A stretch of 64,000 nt of DNA from Amoebidium appalachense (Eukaryota; Ichthyosporea): positions 930,001-994,000 of the forward strand of contig CAVNZM010000007.1 of the NCBI GenBank assembly GCA_963693365.1, given 5' to 3'. This document shows positions 1 through 31,119 of this stretch, in pieces; position 1 is the stretch's first letter, and the number at the start of each line of letters is the position of its first letter. The notes under the pieces were generated by a model. That model did no database searches and was not told where the DNA came from. It worked only from the letters and a program-made list of their open reading frames with translations. The translations under genes were made by a program, and so were the position numbers.

Positions 1-97
1 GGTAAGGCACTGAATGTTTTGAAGGGGTGGATAACCATATATCGTTCGAGATTAGATAATGAATATTACCATGGGTAGCCCAAATCCTCACACCCCG

Positions 98-128
<31 letters not shown>

Positions 129-428
129 TGCCCCTCCTCTTCATCCTGCGCCATCCCTTCCTGCCTCGTATTATCTCCCTCCCCTCCCACCCCCCTCTCT
201 CCCTCCCTCCCCCACTTCCCCCCTATCCCTTGGCCTCCTCCTAGGCTACTAGTAGTTGACAGCGAGCGGCCCCCGCTGATGCCGCCTGATATTATCATTT
301 CCCCCACCCCACCCCCCTCCCCCCCCCCCCCTTCCAATCCCCCCTCCCACAGGGGCCCTGCTCTCTCTCCCTCTACCGCCCCCTGAGGCATCATATCTGC
401 CCCTTGAGGCCTCTCACGGCCCGGGCTG

Positions 429-532
429 CTACACTTTGTTGCTCACTCGTTTCATACACTGTGGAAAAGTTTCCCATTCCTTGTTTGTCATTGGCAAACC
501 ATGACTCTCCAGTCGATCCAAGGCCATGCCCA
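429..532 (-). CDS. Possible terminal exon of an unidentified minus-strand gene
   Basis: On the minus strand a CTTACAG acceptor ends at 533, followed by an open frame to a TAG at 429-431. The end of the peptide would read WETFPQCMKRVSNKV. It has no repeat character and a mixed amino-acid composition. The exon would enter in phase 1. I do not recognise the family, no upstream exon could be linked to it, and the pyrimidine tract before the acceptor is weak. Codon use is less GC-rich in third positions than in the confident genes. It may be chance. Confidence 0.2.
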
Positions 533-1524
533 CTGTAAGTGTGCATGTGAGCACATCTGTCCTTAAACCGAAAAAGCCTATTTCCCTTATCTTCCATTTT
601 TGCGTGTGGGGGCTCTTGTGCGTGTGTGTGTGTGTGTGTGACATAGCAGTGTGTGTGTGCTTGTGTGTTTGTGGGGTATTTGATGCTTTTTGTGTCCGTG
701 CGTGTCAGCAATTACGTGAATATGATTGTGTGTCACGGTGTGTGTTTGCGCCGCATGCATGCAATGTCAGTATGATGTGCGGGCATTATTCACTGACATG
801 GTGAACGGTTTGAGAATTGACTCAGCCATGCCTGAAACTGAGTCACTCTGCATTGTAACTGTCAGAAGAGTCTGAGTCGATTTGTGTGCATGAGGAGGTA
901 TAGGAAAAAATGCTGCACAGAGGGAAAGCAAATATTTTTTTATTTTTTTTTATTTTTTGGGGGGGGGGGGAGGGAAAGGGGGAGGATGGGGAAGGGGGGT
1001 GGGGGGAGGGGAGGGGGGTAAAGTTTTTTTTTTTTTTTTCCCGGGGGAAGGGGGGAGGGGGGAGGGGGGGAGAGGGGGGGGGGGGGGGGAGGATCACATA
1101 ACTCCTAGGCCTGTTCACCGTTCATTAATATTACCATGATTAAGACCCAAGAACAGTGCGGGCAGTGGCAATGTTATATAGACCCACAAGAACCATGCCA
1201 GAAAGGACCCCCCCCATTCCCACTACCTCACCTCACCCTTATCACACAAGGATAGCAAAAAACTTTGCTGGTTTGATTTCTGCCTACTGCCACAGTGGGG
1301 AATATGGCACCTTCAGTCATATTTACTAGGCTGTTTGGCTTTTAGTACTTACAGTTTTGGGGCGGCATGTGCATGTGCCCGGGCGCGCGGGGAGGGGAGG
1401 GGGGGGGGGGGGGGAGGGGAGGGGGGAGAGGAGGGGGGGACAAAGGGGATATCAGGCCATAGGAGATAAGTTTACGGACCTCAATGAATCACCACCATAC
1501 ACACACAAACACACGCACACACTG

Positions 1525-1557
<33 letters not shown>

Positions 1558-1558
1558 G

Positions 1559-1635
<77 letters not shown>

Positions 1636-3091
1636 CCGTGCTGAATCGTATGGAGGCCAAACTTCCTGTAACGTCTCCGGTGTCCCCCCCCCTCCCCCCC
1701 TCTCCCCCCCCCCCCCCCCCCCCCACCGCCGGGCACTCTTCTCCCCTTGCTCGTGTGTTTCGGCTCACATTTAGGGTATTTTACATGCTCAGTGGATCTC
1801 TTGTGACGAAATAGGCAGCGGCTCCAAACTGGCTAAGTGCAGCCGGGGCCCCGGTTGGGTCGGGGAGGAGGATAGGATGGGGAAGAGGCTGGGGGAGAGG
1901 GGGGAGGGGGGGGGCAGGAGGGCGGAGTAGGGGGAGGGGGGCGGGAGTAGAGAGGGGTGGAAGAGTGGAGAGGGGAAAGGGGAGGCCAGGGGACGGGGAG
2001 AGGGGAACCGTCCCCTGGCCTCCCTTTCCCCTCTCCACTCTTCCACCGGGCCCCCGGCCGGCCCAAGGGGCCGGAAAGGAGTTTGGTGGTGGTGGTGGGA
2101 GGTGGTGGTGGTGGGAGGTGGGGAGGGGGGGAGGGGCAGGGGGGTCGTGTCATTTGTCTCTGAGGGACGGAAACGTTTTGACCACCGGATCTATGGAGAA
2201 AGGTCACTACACACGGCTAAATATTCACCCCCCCCCCCCCCCCCCCCCCCCTCCCTCCCTCCCCCCCTCCCCCCCCCCCCCCTCCCTCCCCCTCCCAACC
2301 CACTAAGAACGGACTCAACATATCATTCTTGTGGTGCGCGCAACAACATTAATGTTGTAAAAATTTTCACCGTTCAATTCTTTTTTCGTTTTCTTTCTTT
2401 TTCCCTCCCCCCCCCCCCCTCCCCCCCCCCCCCCCCCCCTCCTCCCCCCCCCCCCCCCCCTCCCTCCCTCCCCGCTTCCCCGCTTCCCTTGGGCAGCTCC
2501 CCCCCTCCCGGGGGGCCCCCCGGGAGCATTCAACACGTTGAGTGTCCGGCTCATGGTTCCACCATATGCATAGGCAGCAAACACACACACACACATTATT
2601 AAATGCCCTTTGAATTTATAGATATCTTAAAATTGGAAGCTCTTTGGTGTGAGACCGACACTGATTCTCATGTGTGGATACGTACTAGGACGTAATTAGG
2701 CCCTACCGTGACATGAACATATATCCGCTTTGTCGCAATTTCTCATGTAAACACAAAACAGGCTGGTTGGCAGTTGAACCAAACCAAGGAAAGTTTCACA
2801 CTGGAACTTTATGATGACATGAGATTTGGCAGTGCTGGCCGGGGCCTCTGTTCGAGGCGCCACCGTCGAATTTTTCCGGAAGGGCTTGGGCAGAGGGCTG
2901 GGGAAGAGCGAGTCTGAGAGACAACTTGGCGGGGGGGGGGGGGGGGGGGAGGGGGGGGGGGGGGGGGGGGGGAGGGCTTACAGAATCCTCCGGAGTCCGT
3001 ACTTTATCTTACCCACTTACACAGTCCTCAGGAGCAAAAGGTACACGGTGGATCTGCCATTGTTTTGGGGATGGATTTGGTAGGAGTGGGG

Positions 3092-3231
3092 GTAGTTGGG
3101 GGGGTAGTTGGGGGGGTAGTTGGGGGGGTAGTTGGGGGGGTAGTTGGGGGGGTAGTTGGGGGGGTAGTTGGGGGGGTAGTTGGGGGGGTAGTTGGGGGGG
3201 TAGTTGGGGGGGGGGGGGGGGGGGGGGGGGG
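3092..3231. repeat. 12-bp minisatellite merging into a G run
   Basis: Ten perfect copies of GTAGTTGGGGGG run from 3092 to 3211 and pass directly into a G homopolymer of about 20 bases. Each unit carries a G6 block, so the strand has strong G-quadruplex potential. The perfect homogeneity suggests recent expansion. Confidence 0.9.
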
Positions 3232-4373
3232 GAGCCTGTGACGTCTGGGTGCAAGCTGCACAGGCTCGAGTGCATGTGTGCTAACGGGGTTGCGGATTGG
3301 TCGCAGCGACGCTCATGCGTGTATGTGTACACATGCAACCAATGCCTAAGAACTCATGTTTGAAGCGCTCTGAGAGTGGGGAGGGGACATGAAAGGCGGT
3401 AAAGCAGGAGATATTATAAAACCAAAAAAAACGTTGAAGTAGCAATATCGCAATCTCGAAAACAATGATGTATGGACCAATAATTCTCGCGCGATCGCAC
3501 GATTAGCCAAATATAGAGATTTGGGTGAGAAGTTTTTGCGCGCCAAAAAAAAAAGTTTTTAACAAACTAAAAAAAAAGTAGGAATATTTCACATTTACAT
3601 GGAGGCTTACTGGCAACTGCTGGAAGTAACCTGGCAGCCTGCTGCTCAAAATTTTATTCCTTTTTGGTGTCCTCTTAATTCTATAACTAAAGCAACCATA
3701 ATATCCGAAAATGAACTGACTGGAGACTTACATACACATCGCACAATTATTCAGGTATAGGAAGGTGTTCGTATTATTCATGCATATTCGATTCTCTGAT
3801 GGGTGTTGTACATATTAATACGCATATGTAAGCTCAATATCATCGATGCGTCGAAATAACCCTATAGAGTCACAACAACCTACTAATATTATTACCAAAT
3901 ACCATAACTCAGCAGTTTTCGTATATTGAAGGATTCCCCCGATCTCTACACGATTCATACTACACGACCGGAGATTTGGCTGTAAGTGAGCCTAACTAGT
4001 ACACAAGGCAAAAAAGGGGAATGATAACGGGAAGCGCACATAGAACAATATATCTACAGAATAATCTAAGGAAAAAAACGAAACAGTTAGATGATAAGTC
4101 ATACTTGGGAATATCACACGGTATGTACATGCCATTACACCATTGGTTCCTTATCACGTGCTAGAGGTGCTGTGTACTGGTACGCCTGTACGGGCACACC
4201 TACGCCTGTTGATGATTCGTCGGAAGTCACACGGGAATTTCATTGTGGGGGGTGGGCGGGGAGAGTCGACTGGTATGCCGTGGAGGTGAGGGAGGCTGGT
4301 TTTGTTTCTGTGTGAAAAAGATTGGTGTGAATATGCTGGCAGAAACGTGAATCGTTGAAGCTCGTGCTTAAAT

Positions 4374-4423
<50 letters not shown>

Positions 4424-4425
<2 letters not shown>

Positions 4426-4518
4426 GAACGCGTCATAAAGTACGAAGTACACAAGAACAACGGATAACACGATGCAGAGTGCAAACCATACATAAAGAGA
4501 ATGCAAAATAAACAGAGC

Positions 4519-4521
<3 letters not shown>
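4424..4521 (-). repeat. C-tailed interspersed repeat, copy 1
   Basis: On the minus strand this matches the family described at 29265-29423: the conserved core around TATGCATACTC is diverged, TTCTTGTGTACTTCGTACTT is kept, then a GCGTTCAACC-like end and a C tail (the G run at 4389-4422 on the plus strand). Its 5' head is lost in the G run at 4521-4559. It lies directly beside copy 2. Confidence 0.75.
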
Positions 4522-4558
<37 letters not shown>

Positions 4559-4560
<2 letters not shown>

Positions 4561-4695
4561 TGCGGAACACGTTACGAAGTACACATACACGATGAGAAGC
4601 ATGGTGCAGGACATATGCAAAGGGAAACATTCAAGTATGCAACATCAGCAATGCGCACGGTATGAGTCATAAGCAGAGCCCATCCTCAGGGAGGG
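4559..4695 (-). repeat. C-tailed interspersed repeat, copy 2 (diverged)
   Basis: The minus strand starts with CCTGAGGATGGGCTCTGCTT and ends in GTTCCGCATCCCCC, so the head, the overall length and the C tail (plus-strand G run 4521-4559) are kept. The middle is diverged from the consensus and resembles the copy at 24640-24790. It is head-to-tail with copy 1. Confidence 0.7.
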
Positions 4696-5231
4696 CCTAA
4701 GTTATCAATTGCGTCTGATTTTCGGCCCCTGAGCCCCGGGGGGGGGGGGGGGAGGGAGGGGGGAAGGACACACGCGCGCATGCGTGCACACCCAGGTACG
4801 CACGCATGCACATCCCCCCGCCCGCACAGACACAACCCCAGAGACACACACGCGCGTCAGTGCATACTAACAAGCGCATAGCATGAATAGAGTCAATCCT
4901 CAGGCTGGCCCAAGTAACCTAAAATACCGGGTTTTTGACCAAGTTATTTAGGGATTGTAAAGGGAAAGGGAGGGGGGGGGGGGGGGGGGGATAGACGATA
5001 TGTAACGGCACAAAAACACGTACAAGAAATTGTACCAAGAGCGGCGTTCAACAATTTGTAGTACATGCAGCTTATTGAGAGAACACATGCTAGAAACACA
5101 ACATTAACAACAACACCAACTTGAAAAAAGGTTCCATGTATGTGTGTGTGTGTGCCACGGTGTTTGGTATGTGCGTGAATGACTAGTATGTGTGTGTGTG
5201 TGTGTGTTTGTTGTGCGGATGTTCGCGTAAA

Positions 5232-5308
5232 TGAGTGAGTGAGTGAGTGAGTGAGTGAGTGAGTGAGTGAGTGAGTGAGTGAGTGAGTGAGTGAGTGAGT
5301 GAGTGAGT
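5232..5308. repeat. (TGAG)n tetranucleotide microsatellite
   Basis: About 19 uninterrupted TGAG units are flanked by TG-rich sequence. No gene is associated. Confidence 0.95.
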
Positions 5309-5352
5309 GTGTGTGCACGCGCGCGCGCATGCACGTGCATGTGGGTCTGTGT

Positions 5353-5383
<31 letters not shown>

Positions 5384-5577
5384 GGGGGGAGGGAGGTGGG
5401 GGGAAAGGGGCTAAATACCCATCTTGAAGGCTGCACGGGTGCCCAATTCTTCAGCAGCCCAAATCTCTGTGTGCCAGTGAGAATACTCAGCCCCCGAAGA
5501 TTGGATCGTGTCTCCCCGCCATACCACAATGCCTAGATAAGTTGTGTACTGAACTGATCCATAGTCTGCAGTACGAC

Positions 5578-6231
<654 letters not shown>

Positions 6232-8518
6232 ATGTACATGCTAGGCAACCATTAGCGCCATCGTAGTATACGACACCCCTATTACATATTATGGGTAAGC
6301 AGAGGCTAGCATCGGTAGCTCCGAAAGAAAGTTAAGGCACCGTATCTATTGTAGTCATAGGAGGACACGATTGGGATAGGTTGATTGTTCAGGATGTATC
6401 GAGATTTAGGCCAGTGGCAAGTAATATATCAATCCGTAGGGTATTGTGAAACATAATTTCTGGTATAGCGATACTGTATTTTACAATACAGAGTTACTGC
6501 AAATTCAATTGTTGCATACACAAGGAGAACTTGAAAGGGTCTCACTAATTCCCTATCTCAATAAAGTCATAAAAAAAAAAAAATTCCCGGTACCCCACTC
6601 CCAGTCAAAAAGAAGTCTCGGGGGATCCAGTGGGTGCGCTTTGGCCCAATCAGCGGTCGTGCTTGCCCTTGCGAATTATTCCGCCGAGCCTCCGAGTTGG
6701 CACGCCGGGCCCAAAAGCAACTTGGCAAGCCTGCATGCTCCTCTCTAAACAAAACCAACCAAAAAAAAAGGAGGGGGTGCGGATCAAACGCCCCTTGCAA
6801 AGTAGGAAAACTATAGGCTACTCTGCGTGACTTAATGTGTATTATTTGTTCTTACGGCGGCAGAAGGCTACAGTCAGGGCTCGGCCGCGTTGCCCACTGG
6901 CAGACTTCTATGCACAACGCACGGCACGCCGTCGCCGCGGTCGTCAGAAGTGTAACTGTGTAAGGTTCTCTGGTGAGTCACTCATTGGTCATTTAATTTG
7001 GGCTATTAGACGCTCTTAATCCGTGACTTTACTAATTTAGTACTGTTATAGGTACTACTGTACGGGTGACACGCAAGGCCTCCTAAATAGGAGGTGTAGG
7101 TACGCTATTTGGAGGCCATGGTGACAGTGTGACACGAACCTTACAAGGCTTACATGAACGGTTGAACCCATTATGTATGCCATACCTGGCAGACAACAGC
7201 CGTGACGAGGCCACCGTATGCGTACTTGTCTGACTAATAATGGTAGGCCGTAAACTCTTGGTAAACCCCTCAGGTCAGCAGCAAGCCTTTGTTGCAGTGT
7301 GCGGTGGAGAGTAAACACTAGCATACTAAGAAGAGCCCGTTCGAGTCTCCTCCGGCCGGAGGTTCCTCTCCTTCGCCATCCCCTCTCCCTTCACTCCCCA
7401 AGGCCCCCCCTCTCTCAGGCCGTTTGTACACACGAGCACTTGAGCATGTCAATCTGTCCACCAAGCTCGTCCACTCCTTCAGTGCGTTTATGACATGAAG
7501 CAAGAAAACAGAATACGTTTGTACCTGCTGCTCAATGCCTGCCTCTTTTGAGCAACCTTTTGGGCCTTTGGAAACACTTGTGCACAAGGCTTACATTGGA
7601 AAATACATGTTTGTTTTTTTTTCCACGGTACGCGTCAACACGCAGTGCCTGAAGTGCGCACGTGCACACAGGAATCCAGACATAGTACGGGCCATGGCCC
7701 TGGAAAGCTGTTGCTCAGTGCTACCTCAAGAGGATAGCTCCTATGTTAGGAGTTGGAGTCGACTTCCGAAGTGACTAATAATGTGACTCTCCCGTACCCG
7801 GTCGAAAAATAGCAAAGTAGGATTTTCACACGGCAGCCTGAGCTGGAGGGCACAGTCATAATCACAAGGTAGTTTGTGTCAAACTAAATCCATCATCAGT
7901 TAGAGCAAACACGCCGTGCGGATGTTGACAATCTCTAAGCAATCACATTCACTAGAACAGATTGATGACTAATCAGGGCGCCCGGCCAAGCACACACACC
8001 AAGAAACACCTGATCACCACACGGCAAAGCTTTTTTGACCAGGCCTGGCCCGGCTGGTAATGATAGCGTAAATATTTCACCCCGGATGACAACCAGAAGT
8101 TTGTGTGATCGTAACGTCATGCCTCGACTCTGGGCACTGTTTCTGCAGGATGTACATGTTCCAAAACTTTGTGTACAAATTCCAATGCAAGTACATGTCA
8201 CTGCTATCTGCCTGTCAGACTGCTCTGAGCAAACCGACCAGATTGAAAACCGCAGCACACTCAGTGGTGTGTGCACTATTTGTGTGTTAGTGGAATAAGC
8301 TCTTATTTAAGGTAGAGAACGAAGAATGAAGAGCGGTCCCCAGTTTCGATTCGGTTGTGATGGTGCTCGTCAGAACATCTGTTCAGAGAAAAGTTATACG
8401 GTAGCTACAGCTCGATGTGTCGTGGCAGGAATATCGCACACCGTGGTATTGGTGCACAAAAGCATGCAAGCAACCACACTAACATACCACCGTGCGTGAG
8501 CAAATTACGCTTGCCATG

Positions 8519-8552
<34 letters not shown>

Positions 8553-10338
8553 ATCTTGGACGTGCACATGTCCAGAAGGCGGAGCTACATACGTGCAGAC
8601 TGCAGAAACCCTTGTCAACACACCACCTGTATAGCCGAAGACCCCTGAAGCAACACTCGAATAAATTTTTTGAATGTCTAAGTAGATTATAAGGTTTGAG
8701 TATAATAATCATAATAATAATACATGTTCACTTTTGCATCGCTCATGCCCTTGTGTCGGCTTTCGCAGGCCACGCTGCCAAGGACCAGTCTCACTCTGCC
8801 CATGCCTGCATCATGCACACGTGATCTGTTTTTTAAAAAACTTCCACGATTTTCCTTCAAACGCTCGGCCACCAGCTTGCCACATATGCATTGCGCTACA
8901 AAACGGGCGGTGGACACACAGCTGTACAGCCACGCACAATATCAACACAACCGTTGTGGTGCTTTGCATATATATGTACAACCAGGGTTAGTACTACACA
9001 TTGAAATAGATACACCCACCATTGCTATGTAACATCTCAGACTGGGCATGGGTTTAAATTTATCATACGGTGGTAATACTGCACAAACAAGTCCAGCACA
9101 CATCATAACCTATGATAATAATTAGCATATATATGGCATCCATCCATTTGCACTTTTCTAGCACAGTGCGGCACCTTGCAACTGTCCTTTTATTTAATGA
9201 TGTCAGTATGATTACAGTCTGTAGTAGGAGGGGGCCATAAGCTGTTACTGCGCACATTATTCACGAACCATTTATTGGCCACATATCATTGGTCAAGCTC
9301 AACCAATCTGAGACCTGTTGCGTATATACCTGATGCTATACTAGACTACACGTATATACAACCATACGATCACACATGTACACGGAAACGATCATAATAT
9401 GTGTTAGAGCCATATTATAGCCATATTAACACCGTACTATTTACTTGCACGGTTTTTCCTTACATATGAACAACATGCAGGCCCGGGGGCACTTGCAGAC
9501 AGATACGTAAAATCACACCGTCAAGTATACGACTGGGAATAACATTGTTTCTATGTAACATCATCACTCTCCAGCTGACACCAATACCGATCATACATTG
9601 TAGCGCTCCTGTACACATTCCGCCTTCATACAAAAATCGACAAGTAAAATATATACACACATGTAACTGTTCTTGCTTACACGTGCACGCTGTGTGCAAA
9701 TGTGTGCGTATGCATGCTGCACCCACCCAAAACGACTATGTAAGATAGGAATACACACACCCCCTATCCACGAAACTATTTCCTGTATGCTCAGATGGCG
9801 TTTATAATGATAAAAAACCCCCGTTACATCTCGAAGTATGTTGTATATCTCGTAAAAGCATTATCTATCTACATATGTACCTCAATCGGTGAAAGTACTG
9901 TTAGCCTTGGTGCCGGCTGGTTGATCTCAGCACCACAATGTCATATATACCGATAAAAACAGTATATTCCCCGCTTATGCTCTGTTGTTTACGTGCTCAC
10001 ATCAGGGTGACCTGAGGAAAATAGTTTCCGTGTTAAGGTGAAGCAAAGCAAAAAAGCAGCGGGGCGGGGGGGGGGGGGGGGGGGGAGGGGGGGGGGGGTT
10101 GTTACGCGGTAAAATAACGACGCCGTTGTGAACAATGAGAATGGGAATGAAGGAGATGCGCGGGTAGAGGGGGGAGGGTGGGAGGGTAATGCAAGGCACC
10201 ATTCAAGGGTCTTTAAGTGTTATGGATTGGTAAGAAAGGGGGAGGAAAAAAAAAAAAAAAGAAAAAGTGAATAGGCACGGTAGAGAGGGAGAAGGGGCAA
10301 GCCCAGGAAGGACTCCGTGGGGGCCTGTGTGTGTGTGT

Positions 10339-10400
<62 letters not shown>

Positions 10401-10918
10401 GGGTCGGTGGACCGTGAAAGAGCTTGGAGAGTCACGGAAACACCCGTATGCGCCATGCCCCCCCCCCCCCCCCTCCTCCCACTTCCCCGAGGCCCCCCCT
10501 CCCCCCCCCCCCCCCCCCAACCCAGCTCTCTTCCCCTGCAGCTCTGCTTCCTGCATGTGCGCACTCAGAGATGCCAACAGGATGCAAGGCCTACAGCGAA
10601 AAAGACACAGCAGTTTGCGGTGAACACGGGCAAGAAGCGAACTTGATTCAATTGGCGCAGACAGAAGGGGCCAATTTCGTTTTCCGTTTCATTCCACATA
10701 TCCTACCTGGTCACTTCTCAGTTGGTATTCGGAGTGAAATTGGAAGGAGGATTGGGGGAAAGGGGAAAGGGGGGAAGGTTGAGGGAGGGAGGGAGGGAGG
10801 GAGGGAGGAAGGGAGGGATGAAGAGAGGGGATGGGGGGGATGAGGGAGGGGGGGGGGGGGGGGGGGGGGAGGGAAGGGGGGGGGGGGGGGGGGGGGGGAA
10901 GGGGGCTTGGTTCGATAC
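6232..10918. other. Mostly unique sequence with no supported gene
   Basis: From 6240 to about 10050 the sequence is unique and compositionally balanced, with few repeats apart from C runs at 8521-8552 and in 10065-10100. Open frames are short and lack recognisable motifs or exon-like codon bias. Around 6600-6990 GC rises and a CCAATCAGCG motif occurs, which could be part of a promoter, but no linked exon was found. 10224-10900 returns to G, C and GGGA repeats and probably contains the unplaced last exon or the 3' end of the synaptogyrin gene. Confidence 0.5.
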
Positions 10919-14630
<3,712 letters not shown>

Positions 14631-15369
14631 GACTGAAACTATGGGTGAGGGAGGTGCGCACGGTTATGGAAACTAGTGAACGGCTTGTGACGTGCAACGC
14701 ATGCGCCGTGCCCTTAAGACGTAAGCCCCTCTCTTTCTAGCCTAGTGTTCAAAAGAGCTGGCAGAAAGGGGTTTACACACTATTTGTGAATACATTTGGG
14801 TTTCAAAGATTATTCAATGTTTCGGTGATACGAGGAGTGCAAAAACTAAATATTCTCAGAAGGGGCACCGAAGCTGGGCGTGAAATAGATCTGAGACTGT
14901 CTCTCTATGCTCTGCGCTCGACATGCCAGTAAGCAGGACCTCTTGCTCTTGCATGTAAAGCACACCCTCATAACTTATAAAATTAGAATAACATGTGGCA
15001 ATAGAATATCTTGACAGCATATTGCCATGAAGTAATGGCATGCACACGTATTCCCATATGATGACAGCTTTGTTTACACTTTATAGAGCTTTCAATTTAC
15101 CCTGCTCTAAACGGGCTGCATACGATTGGCTAAAAAGAACGAGGAGTCCGCCAAAACTTTTCAAACCCCCAAAAAAGACTTACTCAGTGCCACCGAACAA
15201 AAGTCCTGACTAAAGGTTGCAAAACCAAAACTCGCCTTCTCTTTAGGCACGGTGCGTGTCGGACTTCGTTCCCCACAGAGCCTAGGCTTCTACTCACGTT
15301 TCGGCACAGGAGCAAAGCGTTGGCATAACTATAGCGTAAAGCACAACCCACAGATCTACGGGAGAAAAA
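14631..15369. promoter_or_regulatory. Divergent spacer between synaptogyrin and the J-protein gene
   Basis: The two start codons face away from each other across 739 bases, so both promoters must lie here unless a 5' UTR intron extends further. The sequence is unique and AT-richer than the introns, without homopolymer runs. An inverted CCAAT-type motif (CGATTGGCT) lies at about 15123. No clear TATA element was found. Shared or bidirectional regulation is an inference. Confidence 0.5.
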
Positions 15370-30562
<15,193 letters not shown>

Positions 30563-31068
30563 ACTCACCCTCTCCGGGTCAACATCAAGCTAGTTGCTCA
30601 TGAACTCAGACACAGTTAATAATGACTACGAATGGAAATTTTTTGGTAGTGAAGGCGTCTTCTTGCATAGCTTCCTTTTGGTCTATTTTGCATAATGAAT
30701 CGGCCTGTCTGTATTGTCCTGAAATGGTATTGCGCTCATGAGGCAAGGTAGGAGTCGAATTGGAGTACAAATCGAGCGTTGCATTTGGATTTGATTACAG
30801 CTGTAACTGTTGTGATTTCTTTAAACATGTATCCTTGAAGGTAATTGCAGTTGACAATGTGCATATCAGCAGCTGGTACCGTGCATTTAAAGTGATGGTA
30901 AGCCAGAGCTTTGATGAATATCAAAACTTTGTTATGATTGCACCACTTAAACAAGCTCTAACATCAAATAATCACAGAATTGAAGTGTCTTTTCCCTGGT
31001 TTACGTGTACGTGTGCGTGTGTGTGTGTGTGTGTGTCACAGTGAAGTTTAATAAGTGAAGTTGCACTG

Positions 31069-31119
<51 letters not shown>

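Larger units (their letters stand above)
1..5577. other. Repeat-dominated stretch without a secure gene
   Basis: Long C or G runs occupy much of this stretch, for example around 93-128, 952-1091, 2227-2303, 2405-2476, 2931-2973, 4389-4422 and 4521-4559, along with (CA)n at about 1499-1633. Between about 3360 and 4380 the sequence is AT-richer and unique, with no exon-like open frame. Open frames here are mostly translations of simple repeats (Pro, Gly, His-Thr or Cys-Val runs) and are not taken as genes. One weak terminal-exon candidate and two copies of the C-tailed repeat are listed separately. Confidence 0.6.

Noticed and set aside
2018-2045. Local inverted repeat of the 1950-1995 G-rich sequence
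   Set aside because: Arms of about 30-40 bases, low complexity, no flanking element; likely a snap-back in repeat DNA.
7330-7350. GTTCGAGTC, similar to a tRNA B box
   Set aside because: No A box or cloverleaf could be formed around it.
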